From Metaphire vulgaris (Eukaryota; Annelida; Clitellata; Crassiclitellata; Megascolecidae), in assembly GCA_018105865.1 (NCBI GenBank), contig CM030851.1:9519828-9583827 (forward strand): 64,000 nt of DNA, given 5' to 3'. Under the pieces are notes generated by a model. It saw only the letters and a list, made by a program, of their open reading frames with translations, was not told the DNA's origin and made no database searches. The position numbers and the translations under genes are program-made. Positions 45,833 through 57,700 of the stretch are shown piece by piece; positions within the stretch are counted from its first letter, which is position 1, and every line of letters begins with the position of its first letter.

Positions 45833-45836
45833 CAAT
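45674..45836 (+). repeat. tRNA-derived SINE with (AAT)n tail
   Basis: GCAGTGGAGTAGCGGCAGAA (A-box-like) and GAGGGTTCGAATCTAACCC (B-box in a paired T-arm) are followed by a short body and (AAT)n from 45776. It lies just after a hAT-like end (CAGTGGTGCCCAAGC at 45599). Confidence 0.65.
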
Positions 45837-45981
45837 TAGAGCACTGTAGATTGCACACATTATTGCAAACTTCGTTTAGTTATTATTTATTGATCTGAAC
45901 GTCAATACATTTTTTGAAATGATTAAAATACATTTTATTAGATATTGAGGCCATGCGGGCCATTTTATGAGAGCTGATGGA

Positions 45982-46207
45982 CATTGGCGTAGCGGCGTAG
46001 CCACGAGGTGAGGAACGGGGGGGGGGGGCGCCCATTATTCGGATCGCGACCGGTCATTAGATTCGTCCAAAACCGATGAGTAGTTGGGTAGAGGGAGAGG
46101 CAGTATGCATCTTTCAAGACGACGATCATTTTTTCTCGTCAAGACTTTTTTTAACCGAAAAAATGTCGAAGTGCCCCTCCCATTCTGGAATCCTGGCTAC
46201 GCCACTG
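45982..46207. mobile_element. hAT-type MITE (CAGTGGCGTAGCCAGG family), eroded
   Basis: Left end CATTGGCGTAGCGG, right end GGAATCCTGGCTACGCCACTG. Flanks CTGATGGA and CTGACGGG match in 6 of 8. Confidence 0.7.
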
Positions 46208-46271
46208 CTGACGGGCCACAAGTCGCCTGCGGATCGTGGTTTGGTAACCTCTTATCGATACGCCCTGGCGC

Positions 46272-46649
46272 CAGTGGCGGCTCCACATAGGGGCCCGTGC
46301 CCCCACCTATTGATTGCCTGACCCCCCCAGTGGTCCCCAAGTTGGGACCTTATAGGCTTATACTTACTACTATATACCTATCAACAGATGGTTGGCCCAC
46401 ATGCCTAGAATTTGCCACCCCAACGGCCCCCCCGCAGTGGCGGCTCCAGGATTTGGCAAGTGGGGGGCGTTGGGGTGGCAACTTCTAATCATGGGGGCAA
46501 CCATTTGTTGCTATGTATGTAGCATTAAGTACAGGGTCCCAAGACGGGGGGCCACTAGGGGGCAGGTACTCAATAGGGGGCACGGCCCCCGGGGCCCATG
46601 TGGAGCCGCCACTGCCTCTCCGACTTGCCAAATCCTGGAGCCGCCACTG
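46272..46649 (-). mobile_element. hAT-type MITE (CAGTGGCGGCTCCAGG family) interrupted by its own family
   Basis: In minus orientation relative to other copies: left CAGTGGCGGCTCCACATAGG, right CCTGGAGCCGCCACTG. Flanks CCTGGCGC (46264-46271) and TCTGGCGC (46650-46657) match in 7 of 8. A second member of the same family, in plus orientation, sits at 46435-46614. Confidence 0.92.
46435..46614 (+). mobile_element. MITE nested inside a copy of its own family
   Basis: Perfect CAGTGGCGGCTCCA and TGGAGCCGCCACTG ends. Flanks CCCCCCCG and CCTCTCCG match in 6 of 8. It is opposite in orientation to the host copy. Confidence 0.92.
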
Positions 46650-46821
46650 TCTGGCGCAGACCGTTTCATCGAATCACAGCGTACATTTCTTGTCCAACGC
46701 CATCCTCAAAATAGGGGCCTCATTACTGGGAGCGCTGATCCAACCAAGTAAGTCAACTTAATTAAGATCGGTCAGGAAATTCGATTTTGCCAACTGTGCT
46801 GTCGATGTTACTGCGAGAGTA

Positions 46822-46867
46822 AGGGGCTGTCCATTAATTATGTTTATGTAATTAATGGACAGCCCCT
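46822..46867. mobile_element. TIR-only remnant: 19-bp perfect inverted repeat, 8-bp loop
   Basis: AGGGGCTGTCCATTAATTA, TGTTTATG, then the exact complement. The arms equal the termini of the 418-bp element at 53803-54220. TAA lies on both sides of the GGGG...CCCC core. Confidence 0.85.
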
Positions 46868-47019
46868 AAGCTGAAAACTTCTCTTGGACAGATACTTTGA
46901 TCTCGCGGTAAATTTCCAGAACTTCTGAAAATACGGAAACAGGTGTCATTTCACCTTTTAAAAATAAGAAACTTTGACAAATATCAGGTACTTAAAAAAT
47001 GGGCAAGTTTTTTCAAAGA

Positions 47020-47250
47020 GTGCCAGCTTCTTTCTTTCCTTCCACTTCTGTATGTCTCTTGCTGCTCTGGTCAATTGGATGAAGTTCATTTGCATTTCTT
47101 CAGCATCCTCTTTTGAGTTTCTATCCACGTTTTTCTTGGTCTTCCTTTTCTGATTTTCCCTTCAACATAGTTGTATAGTGCTTTCTTTGGTAGTCTTTCT
47201 TCTTTCATTCTTTCAACATGACCAAACTATTTCAGTCTTCGTTTCTGTAG
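47020..47250 (-). repeat. Non-LTR retrotransposon 3' fragment
   Basis: The minus strand encodes WFGHVERMKE then RLPKKALYNYVEGKIRKGR and PRKTWIETQKR. The FGHVxRM ... KGRPRKTW signature is that of an animal reverse-transcriptase ORF C-terminus. Truncated. Confidence 0.75.
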
Positions 47251-47267
47251 CCTGTAGGCCCTGTTGA

Positions 47268-47659
47268 CAGGGGCGGCGCTGGGTTTTGTTGGCTGGGTGG
47301 GTCTAATGTAATCTACACAACCAGGACCCTGCTCAGACTACCCCTCCCCATCACCCCCTATCCAAAATCATAATTTCTCTGCAGATTTGCACGATTTTCT
47401 CGGGTGTTCACTGCCCGAGACCAGTGGCGGCTCTAGGATTTGGCAAGTGGGGGGGCCGTTGGGGTGGCAACTTCTAATCATGGGGGCAACCATTTGTTGT
47501 TTAATGTATGTAGCATTAAGTATAGGGTCCCAACTGGGGGACCACTGGGGACAGGCACTCAATAGGGGGCACGGGCCCCCTGGCTCCCCGGTGGAGCCGC
47601 CACTGCTCGAGACTGGGTGGGTCCGGACCCGCGGACCCACCCCCATAGCGCCGCCCCTG
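47268..47659. mobile_element. hAT-type element (CAGGGGCGGCGCT family) with a nested MITE
   Basis: Ends CAGGGGCGGCGCTGGG and ATAGCGCCGCCCCTG are inverted repeats. Flanks CCTGTTGA (47260-47267) and CCTATTGA (47660-47667) match in 7 of 8. Without the inner copy the element is about 200 bp. Confidence 0.9.
47422..47605 (+). mobile_element. Nested hAT-type MITE (CAGTGGCGGCTCCAGG family), 184 bp
   Basis: Left CAGTGGCGGCTCTAGG, right GGTGGAGCCGCCACTG. Flanks CCCGAGAC (47414-47421) and CTCGAGAC (47606-47613) match in 7 of 8. Confidence 0.93.
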
Positions 47660-47667
47660 CCTATTGA

Positions 47668-48190
47668 TTCTAGTATTTCTTTTTGCTCCACGTTAACAGC
47701 AGTGGTGAAGATTGCGGAAGATGTAGGCCTACTCTACAAACCATATAGTGCTACAAACACAGGAACATGACGGATGTACACAAGAGGATATACTCATAAA
47801 TAGGCCTACAATACGTATGAAAGAAATGGACCATGGGCCATATGAAGTGGACCATATTATAATATTATGATGGTCTTCTGATTTCCAAATCTCATTCTTC
47901 TCAGACTGGCTTCCACGGTCCAGGAAGAACTAAAGCGTGCGTTGATGACAACGACAACGACGACAACGACGACGATGACGTCATGATGGTGATGAAACTA
48001 TGAGAGTACTGATGAGTATGAATCCGTACGATATCCACGGTATTAACGTTTAACAGGCCACTGACTATAGTCACTATAGAGCTAACCGAAGAGAGACTAA
48101 TCTTTAAGCGTACAAGCGCATTTTGCTATAGCGTTCTCCTGCACCGAAAGCTGGCCATACGGCGTCTTTCTCTGCTGCTGTCTGTACGCC
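47668..48190. other. Intergenic sequence, no gene recognised
   Basis: A GACAACGAC-type microsatellite lies at 47948-47980. Nothing else recognised. Confidence 0.35.
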
Positions 48191-48296
48191 TCTTTGTGTG
48201 TCTGTCTTCTATCTGTCTCTGCCCCTGTCTCTACTGTCTGTCTCTGTCTTTGTGTGTCTGTGTGTCTGTGTGTCTGTGTCTGTCTGTCTGTCTGTG

Positions 48297-48333
<37 letters not shown>

Positions 48334-48381
48334 GGTCGGTGCCCGGATAGACGACCGTGCGGCGACCGACAGAGCCCGAGC

Positions 48382-48431
<50 letters not shown>

Positions 48432-48450
48432 CAGACAGACAGACAGAGAG
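48190..48450. repeat. (GTCT)n, (GA)n and (ACAG)n simple repeats
   Basis: TGTCTGTC-type 48195-48335, GA 48380-48412, ACAG 48410-48448. The open frames through here are repeat artefacts. Confidence 0.9.
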
Positions 48451-48454
48451 CGGC

Positions 48455-48900
48455 TGCGGTGGCTTCGGTCGTTCCCGGGCTCCTACCGTGGTCGGTCGGT
48501 CGGTCGGCCTCCGCCGCTGCCGCCCCCGCCCCCGCCGCCGCCGCCACCGTGAGACATCGATCGGTGTCGGTGGGCGGAGCCAGGCGCCCGCGGCGGCGGT
48601 CACGTGAACGCGGGCGTCTGGGCATGCGCAGTGGGCCGCCCCGACGAAGGGAAAGTTATTCAAGATGGTTTCGTTGTGATCGTCGTCGTCGTCGAGCGAT
48701 TCGAGTTTTCAGCGATCGTTACTTTCGGGCGTCGTCGTCGTCGTTGTCGCAATGTCGCCGGCGGTCCTCTGATACCGACCGGTCGTCGTCGAACATCCGT
48801 CCGCCGGCGGCCGACCGCCCGTCGCCGGCGACCGATCGCCGTTGCCAGGTTGAGCGGCGACGGCGGCGGCCCCGAACCCCTTCTCCCAGCTTCAGGTAAA
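48455..48900 (+). promoter_or_regulatory. CpG-rich region, probable TNRC6 promoter and first exon
   Basis: Strongly CpG-rich with GCCGCC runs and TCGTCGTC repeats. YY1-type motifs occur at 48661 (CAAGATGG) and, inverted, at 48903 (GCCATCTTGG). CTTCAG|GTAAAA at 48895/48896 would be a good donor for a non-coding first exon. The nearest plus-strand gene is TNRC6, whose coding start is 5.8 kb downstream. Inference from position and composition only. Confidence 0.4.
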
Positions 48901-49735
48901 AGCCATCTTGGAGCGAATTCTGGACGATTTTCGTCACCGAAGTTATGACGACGAGGGAAAGTGGAGCAGCCCAGAGGATCTCTTGGTCCCGGGCTCCCTT
49001 AATTTCTCCACCTTTCACTCCAAAATGTTATTCTAATGGGTTTTAAATTGTCGATCAAGTACGTTACACATTGTTGTATGTATTGAGGCTGGGACGCCAG
49101 ACTGGAAGATTACCGGTTAAATGTCAAGAGTAGTAAGTAAGAAGGACTATTTCGGAGTACAGTTCATCGGTATAAATGCCGTTGAACTGTGCCGTTGAAG
49201 CTATAGGGATTTTTCGTTACTTGAAACTTGGTCATTAGTCAGATTGCCGAGTACCCAATCCCTAGATGGCGCAATTGACAGCTATTTTGAGCCAAATTTC
49301 GGTATGAAAAAGTGAATAAAATGTTTGAACATTGTTTCTGAGAATAAGTGAAAGGTTACTATTTGGCTGTGTAGTTGCGTTTGACATTATAATGGTTTCA
49401 TGGCGTTGTTCATTGGGTTTCTTGCAGTTCATTGCTTTAACCAAATAGTAGTTTAGTAGCCTACTATGGTCGACTTTAGAACGTAGTTGCTTTGTGTAAA
49501 GAATATTTTAAAGGTATCAGATGTTTAATTGATCAGATATATTATTTCATTGCTGTTGAATGAGCCTCAATTTCAGTGGTAGCACCAGCCATGGGCTAAT
49601 GTGACAGAATAATAATAATTATTAGTATGCTCTCTTTTTGAGTACAATTTATAATACCCTTGGGCATCAATCGATGGTACTCAAAATCCTAACCATGAGA
49701 GACCGAGTTTATTCATATATCAGTCAGTAGGAAAC
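48901..49735. other. Presumed TNRC6 5' intron, nothing recognised
   Basis: AT-rich, no recognised repeat except a GTAAGTAAG tail-like motif at 49131. Confidence 0.35.
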
Positions 49736-49739
49736 AGCA

Positions 49740-50030
49740 AGGCAGACTATGGAGGAAGGAGGAAAGCTATCTGAAAGGGATGAGTTTTGAGTCTTGATTT
49801 CAAAGTGCTCAGTTCATTGGAAGATCTGAACAGAGTTAAAAAGTTCCAAAACCTTGGGCCTGCCACAGAAAAAGCTCTCTTGCCAGTTTCAGTTCTAGTT
49901 CTGAGTATATTTGGCACTGAGTTGGCAAATCTTGTTGAGCGTTCAGTATTACAGAACTCCCAAAAGCACTGTCTATCCTTGTAAAATGCTACTGTCCCTA
50001 CTTGGGTGAGGACATTTGAGGACATTTTTG
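49740..50030 (-). repeat. Non-LTR retrotransposon 3' fragment
   Basis: The minus strand encodes TGKRAFSVAGPRFWNFLT ... LSTLKSRLKTHPFQIAF. The G(K/D)RxFSVAGPxxWNxLP ... FKxxLKTHLF pattern is a well-known C-terminal signature of CR1/L2/Rex-like LINEs. Truncated. Confidence 0.8.
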
Positions 50031-50147
50031 TTTGGTCAGCACAATACTAAATAAAGTCTCAAATTTTAGGCCTCCCGTTTAAAAATTATTGGTGCTTCTC
50101 ATGGATGCTTTGTTTCAAGCTATTTTGGGATTGTAAACACATTATAA

Positions 50148-50340
50148 AGGGAAGGCAGTGTAATGGTAAGGGTGTGTGCCAAATATCAGAAGGGTTCTGG
50201 ATTCAATAGGACTTGTACATTGTGTAGTTATCTCATAACTAAGTACCCTCGTACATAAACTGAACCAATATCACAACACTCCTGTTGTCTACAGGTGGTA
50301 TAATGCCAACTGCCATAAGGCAAGAACTCCCTCTCATCAT
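50148..50340 (+). repeat. Possible tRNA-derived SINE
   Basis: GCAGTGTAATGGTAAGGGTG (A-box-like) and TCTGGATTCAATAGGAC (B-box-like) are about 40 bases apart; the body continues to a CATCATAATCACC tail. No second copy seen. Confidence 0.45.
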
Positions 50341-50385
50341 AATCACCATCTCCATCATGATCTTCATTGTCACCAAGCATTACTA

Positions 50386-50936
<551 letters not shown>

Positions 50937-52481
50937 AATGACCTCTAACTTTCCAGATTGATTGTTGATTTTTCTTGTTTTACTAAATAAATGTTTTAAT
51001 AAGTACAGTGAAACCCGCTTAATTGCATAGGTGCCGTGCAAGCCTTGCTTATGCGATTAACTGGGCTATGCGAATAGCCAGGACGTCTGATAATTATTTG
51101 TACGCACAAAACATTGGTTCGGGTTTTTATGTTGTTACATGCGATTATGCGGGTTATGCAATTAAGCGGTATGTGATTAAGTGGGATCCACTGTACTTCA
51201 ATGTTTCTAGGTGTTGCAGCTGTTGTTTTGACTGAAGTACCAGTTTACCACAAAACAGATATACTTTGAATGTGATTGAATTATTCAGTTGTTGATATTT
51301 AACATGAGACATGCTATGTACCGTAGTCGCTAGCTTTTGCAACCCAGAAAAGAAATATTGCTTTGAATTTCTGACAACTTATCCACTACTCATAAAGTTA
51401 ATGAAGATTTGCCTTGCACTGTAGAATTCGATTGCCTGGATCCGTAATTGCCTATTAGCTGTTAGCGTTTATAATTGAATAAGAGGCTATGGGTAGATCA
51501 GGACTGATTTATAGTTCAGTGTATTCAGTTTGTTGCAATTACAGGCATGATATCCATGTATTTGATTGGATTGCCTCTGCTCTCATAAATGAGCATTTGC
51601 TTGTTGTCTTACTCCTTATTTTTTTGGCATGCAGAATAAAATAAATAAACAAATGAAGCTATTCCTTGATATAAAGACTTGTTACATTTCCGCTTTCTGT
51701 GTGGGTATGTGTGCGCGTGCACATGTGTATGTACGCTTGTGTGTTTGTGTGGCTTTTCAATCTTGAATTGTCCATAGGATATCATGATGGTAGTGTTTGG
51801 TGTTTGCTATGTCTCAATCACTGAATAAATCATTCTTAAATTGGTAAATTAATTTGTTCTTATGGTGAGGATGACAATATTAAAACCATGACACATTTGA
51901 AAATATATGAGGTATAAAAGCATACATATTTATGATATCACTAAACACTGACTCAGTGACAAATATCACAAGCATATAGAAATGTAATGGTTAACACAAT
52001 CGACTTTACATTCTTTAAGATCCACGTTTAAAAGGTTTGAAGCGCATTTTCAAAGCATATGCAATTATAACATTGGGATGCTAGTGTTTAATTTTAAAAT
52101 ATGCTCAACCTCTTTACCAGTCATTCTTCTGTAATGCAAAATGTAAACTGGACACAATATTAAGTTACACCTGGTAAAGAGGTTAATCCATTCTCTTGTA
52201 TTTTCCAACATTGTACTTTGTTGCAGCTTCATTAATGTTCACTTATATTAAACGAATGCTATATTTTGGTAGAAATACAGCATTACCCTTAGTTATAGAA
52301 TAATCGGACTACTTTGTAATACATTTTCTTAAGAGACCGCAAGCTAGCGTTGGAACTAAAGGACTTCTCAATTTTATTAATTTTATAAATATATTATATA
52401 TAATTTGTATCCATAGCAGCACATTATTAATCCACTTGTGTTATATGGAATTGGTTGAAAAATTGTTGGTAAATATATTTA

Positions 52482-52692
52482 CAGGCCTGTAGGAAGTGGG
52501 GGTGCAGCTGCCCCCTAGGAAAAATTAGGGAGTGCGCCACACCCCCTTGGAAGATGAGGCTGTTTTTTGTCTGTTTTTTGTCTATCAGGATTTTTTAAAG
52601 GAAGATAAGGGAAGGGCAATGACATTTTTGCTTGTCAGGACTTTTAACTTAAAAACTGCACCCCTGCAAAAAAATTCGTTCTGACGTGCCTG
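52482..52692. mobile_element. hAT-type MITE, 211 bp, in TNRC6 5' intron
   Basis: Left end CAGGCCTGTAGGAAG, right end TTCTGACGTGCCTG. Flanks TATATTTA (52474-52481) and TATCTTTA (52693-52700) match in 7 of 8. Confidence 0.8.
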
Positions 52693-52777
52693 TATCTTTA
52701 TGGAGCATTTGTAACTTCTAACATCTTCATGCAATCTTGCTTGTGGAGAATATCCCTGAGTAGAATTTAGTTTAAAA

Positions 52778-53014
52778 TAAGGTTATTAACGGTTAACTGG
52801 TCCTAATAGCAAGGACAGGTCCTTTTAACCTTGACTGGTTAACCGTAATTTCAATTTGAAAACATCAAAACGCTTTGATGTAGGCCGCAGGACGCCAGCA
52901 GCATCAAAGTGCTTTGATGTAGGCACGGCACCAGGCTGCCGCTAATGACCGGTTAATGGATCGGTTTTTGAACGGTTAACCGGCCCTTTAAAACCAGTGG
53001 TTTTGACAACCTTA
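52778..53014. mobile_element. hAT-type MITE with TAAGGTT termini, 237 bp
   Basis: Ends TAAGGTTATTAACGG and GTTTTGACAACCTTA. Flanks GTTTAAAA and GTTGAAAA match in 7 of 8. Inside, CATCAAA(A/G)(C/T)GCTTTGATGTAGGC occurs twice, each copy a small palindrome, and ACGGTTAAC recurs near both ends. Confidence 0.8.
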
Positions 53015-53802
53015 GTTGAAAAGATTTCACAATTTTGGTGCATTATGAATAATTCTTTTCCCATGTAAACAATTTGTAGTAAAGTATTGTATTTGGATGT
53101 ACTAGTGATTGTCATTTAGTATTTAGAGAATTTCTAAAGAATAGCCCAGATAACATCTGAATAGACAACTTTCGTCTTGAATCTTCATGGCCACAGTTAT
53201 TGATGATAATGTTGCCTATGAAACCTAAAATAATATCATCAAAACAGTCCATTGATCTTGTGGCACACTTGTGTTCAGCTACTTTTTGAATGATGTAGAG
53301 TTATGTATTATGTAAATTGTCCTACAGCCATGTTCATTGCTAATGGCAGTCGATACTGGTTGCATTATTTTGTTCCATATGCCTGAAACTCCACTCACAT
53401 TTGCTCAACTATAGCCTAATGTCTAGATTATCCTACCGGTATATGATTTGGTGGAAGGGTGTAAAGCTGAACATTGTAAATTTACCTTTTTGATGTATTT
53501 AAATGGATGTTTCATTTGAATGAATATTTATGGTTTCAGGTGGATTTTTATTGTTGAAATTCTTGTTTCTAGAAAGCTGCTGCCTCTGTTTCTTGCATAC
53601 GTGCTGTAAAAATTGTAACAGATTTTTGGGCTTTAACTCCTTAACTGGGTGCCTGAGCATTACTCGTCCATTTTACATTGAGTTACAAATAGTTGCCCAG
53701 TTAAGGGGTTAACAAATGATGACATGTTGACATTTGAGCCTTAACTGTGAAATCTTACATCATAAAATTCTAATTGACACTTGGAAAAAGAGAGCTTGTG
53801 GT

Positions 53803-54220
53803 GGGGCTGTCCATTGATTACATCAACAATTTTTGGGCAATTTTTGACTCCTCCCCTTGTCAACAACTCAAACTTTCAGTTAACCCCCACTCCCTATAAT
53901 TATGTCAAAATCTTTTGACACCTCCTCTAAGATCAGTGATGGGTCCCCCTAAAAACTTTAGAAGGTTATTTTTTTGCAGTGAAGAGACCTTTTTCACTTT
54001 TTTGCTCAAGTGTCAAAATGTGGCCATGATAACCTTTTTGCTTGACAGGCTTTTTTCTGTTGCAATAAACAGTATTCGATGACATATCCTATTTTTTGAT
54101 TATTTGTAAAAATGAAATTTTTGATGTCAGCTCTTGGCCCCCTTCTTCCCCATGTCAACCACTGTCAAACTTTTTAGAACCCCTCCCCCTATTTCGTTGA
54201 CACAATTAATGGACAGCCCC
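53803..54220. mobile_element. MITE with GGGGCTGTCCATTAATT termini, 418 bp
   Basis: Left end GGGGCTGTCCATTGATTAC, right end ACAATTAATGGACAGCCCC. No clear target duplication; superfamily not assigned. The same arms make up the 46-bp remnant at 46822-46867. Confidence 0.8.
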
Positions 54221-54714
54221 TTGCTGGAAAAAGTGAAATCTAAAAGTGCACTTCTACAAAAAGACATAGAGAAGTGCCATTCCAATTTTAGAAAGAACTT
54301 GCACTATTAAGTATATAATTGAATATTATCAGTATTGATAAAATGGCACTGCCATCTCTAGGGGTACCTATTCATGCACTGACAGTGACAATGTAAAATT
54401 CTGTTTTCTGCTTCTCTGGGAGCTTTCCCTGCTATTTTGGTTATGTGCAGATCGTTGGATGCCAAGTTTGCTTTTCATCTTAACTAAACTTTGGTGCTTG
54501 ATGTCTGCTTAGATTCCGTCTCAAGAACTAAATACTTCAGAACGGGCCGCTGAAGATCAGGTGTTCAGGACAGCCACTGATCTGTTCAAACACTGTCATA
54601 TGTCTGTGATATATAGTTGTTGTTGATTTATTTCGCTGGAGATGAACAACGATTTCAGTTAATTAGCATTTCTCACTGAGTTGAATTATCGTAACTTTAT
54701 ACTACACAAATCAA

Positions 54715-57700
54715 ATGGACTCTGCCGGTAACTGGGGTAACAGTTCTGCAGTGAAGTCAGAAATATGGGGAAATTCAAGCTCAGTCTTAGGCAGCAACGG
54801 TGGAAGTACGGGGAGCTTTGCTCAGAATTCTGATCGATCCTCGTCGTGCTTGGGTAACCCAAGGTCGGCTTGGAATAGTTCCGGTGCTAAAATAATGCAG
54901 GCTGCGAGCAACAGTAATATGTGGCCCGGCTCAGAGATTTCAGCAAAGCAGGATGTTGGAAAATGGGGAATGGGTTTGTCTGGAGGAAACGGAGGGGGAG
55001 GAAGTGGAAACCAGTCGGCTCAGAATAATGCCGATTCGTGGAGATCGAGTGGAACCAACAGCTGGACATCTAGCGAAAAGAACGACATATCCGGATGGGG
55101 TTCGCCCACCCGCAGTCCCGTTCCGCACGCAGGAACTGATGGCCGGGGATCAAAGACGGCGCAAAATGACGAGCGCATGAGTGGCTGGCCTTCTGACAGC
55201 CGATCCAACAATGGCTACCTCCAGCCAGATCCACGACAGGCATCGGGGTCCTGGTCAGAAGCGAACAACGACAGATCGAAACAGTCTCAGTGGGGGACGT
55301 CAGGAAATTCCAGTTCGGGCTCTGCGTCGGGAGCCTGGAGTCGAGGCAACTCCGTCGTGCAGCCTAGCCAATCAGTGCCTACAGTGGGTAATCCGCAGCC
55401 CCAGCAGAACGCACCGAGTAGCTGGGCACAGGCAGTCACAAACAAGTCCGGTCAGAATGCCGCCGGCAGCGGCAACTGTGGCGCCGCCGCGGCCAGCACT
55501 GGGGCTCCAGACGATTCCAAAGCGTCCAGTCTAAGACGATCTCAAGAAGAACTGATAGCACAAGCGATCAATAGCAACGATGGGTGGGGCAAGACCGCCA
55601 TACGCCAGGACACCGCCTGGCTGATCGAAGATACGATGGTAGAACAACGAAAGGCGCCGTGCGTACCGGAGGCTACGAGTGAAGAGGCGGCGGCACAGTT
55701 GGCTAGACAGGTGATAACTGGTACTGCTATTTGGGAATCATCAAAAGCTGCGTCTGTCGCTGCGAACAGAAGTGCGGAAAAAAGCACCGAAGACAGAAGT
55801 GCATGGAGTGGCACTCCTGTCGAAAAGACCAATGTTGTTGTTGCATCGAATCCTGCAAATGGACCTGCAAATCCATCGTCAGTGGCTCTGGGAAGCAGTC
55901 CAGCTTCTACCTTCAGACCGCAACTAGACAAACCATCGGGTAACATGTGGCCACCGGGATCATCGGAGAAACCGACTGGCTGGGGCACAGGGTCGACCTC
56001 GAGTGAAGGGTCGTGGGAAGGTGGAAAAAAGGAGGACGACCGGGTGTGGGACTTAGACAGCAACAAGGGCAGCAAGACAACGGAGACCGGTGTTTGGGAC
56101 CGGCCGCTTCGTCGCAGTTCCTCGTCGGGCAGCTGGACCGGCGACGAAGTGGAAAATGTTGGCTGGGGCGAAGACAAGCCCAGACATCCTCCAGAAGTGG
56201 ACGACGGGACGTCGGTTTGGGGTGATCCAGGCAGCCAGAACCGCCCGCAGAACTGGAAGCCTGGCAGTAAGTCGGCGGCGGGGGGTTCGTCACAGCTTCT
56301 TGGCCAGAGAACGCGACCCGATGAAAGGGGCGACGGGTTCTTTGGTGCACCGCCGGCATCCATTGGTCTCAAGCCTGGTGCTTTTAGCGAGCAGATGGAG
56401 GGCTCATTAGGTCCGTGGAATCCATCTGTACCTCCGGTGAGATTTTAAAAATGTTTTGTCTGGTTCTGCCTTTCTGTTATAACAGTTCTTTATAATTCTG
56501 TCTACTGTGTGACAGATGTAATCGTTTGCCCAGTCTGTTGACCTACAAATAGTTAAGTTCAGTTGGACCGTGATATATCAACATTTTTCATTTGTTCTTA
56601 TTTGCACACTATACTGACAGTTATTTCTATTCCAGGTTTTTATGTTTAGCACTCTAGTAGATAATATCTACTCAAATTATGAATTTGACCTTAATTTAAG
56701 TTAATTGTATATGTATAAGTGTATGGATCCGATATTTACTGGAAATCATAAAGAGTATGCCATTTAAAGGAATGACATTAAATGGGGTTGACTAGTGATT
56801 TATCGGATGGTTATTTTGCATGACGTTGAGCAAATTGCTAAGGTCAGACCAATTTTGTGCAGATTTTATGCAGGCAGTGAGCTAATCTTTATATTTGCCC
56901 TCCCTTTGGTTGGTTATACTTAAACCATTCTGTGTGTTATGAGTTTTGAAAGCCTATATTATAGAGGTGGAAATGTACAAAAAATTTTCTAGTTCTTGTT
57001 CGATTTATGTTCTATTGGCAGTGCAGTTCAGTTCTGTTATTGTTCTTTACTACTTACAGCCAGCTTAACTACCAGCTTTAAGTACTTTCCATATGATGTG
57101 AAAAATACACTTAATTTCATCTGTCAATTTTTCCACCACATAAGGCGTTTGAGGATTGCCTAAGTTTGTAGTTTTCAGCAAATTATTAAATGATTAAAAT
57201 AATTGTGCGTCACAAAGTAATGATAAATGTCTTTATGATGATAATTAATTATAGTTAGGCAATCCTCAAACGCCTTATGTGGTGGAAAAATTGTAAAACT
57301 GCAGACCAAAGAATTTGAAAGGCTTTAATCCTGTAACCACAGTCCTAATTCACTTAGCAGAATTGATATATATATATATATATATTTATGCATTTTTACA
57401 TTAATTATATGATTGATAGTGATAGATTAGCTCAGTAATGGATGTGGCACATGGAACCAAGTGGTGGGATGGCCAAAGGGGATAGAATTTTAACCTAGCC
57501 GAATGAACTTTTCTTATTGTTACCCGGTAGTCATGTCTCCATTTTTTGTCAACTGCTTGACTGTACATATTCAATTTTTTTCCTGTCCCTTGAATGAGAT
57601 ATTGAGTTTGGCTGTGTGTGATCAGTCTATTGAAGAAGATATTACATTTTTTCTCTGGCAAACATATTGTTTTATGACAAAAGCTTGGGTACAGTTTTTG

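Noticed and set aside
48097..48948. Overlapping open frames on both strands at 48.1-48.95 kb
   Set aside because: They cover GTCT, GA and GCC repeats and a CpG-rich promoter-like region. No protein family resembles them.
55542..56372. Long minus-strand open frame opposite the TNRC6 large exon
   Set aside because: Shadow of the Ser/Gly-rich TNRC6 coding sequence; no domain or start context.
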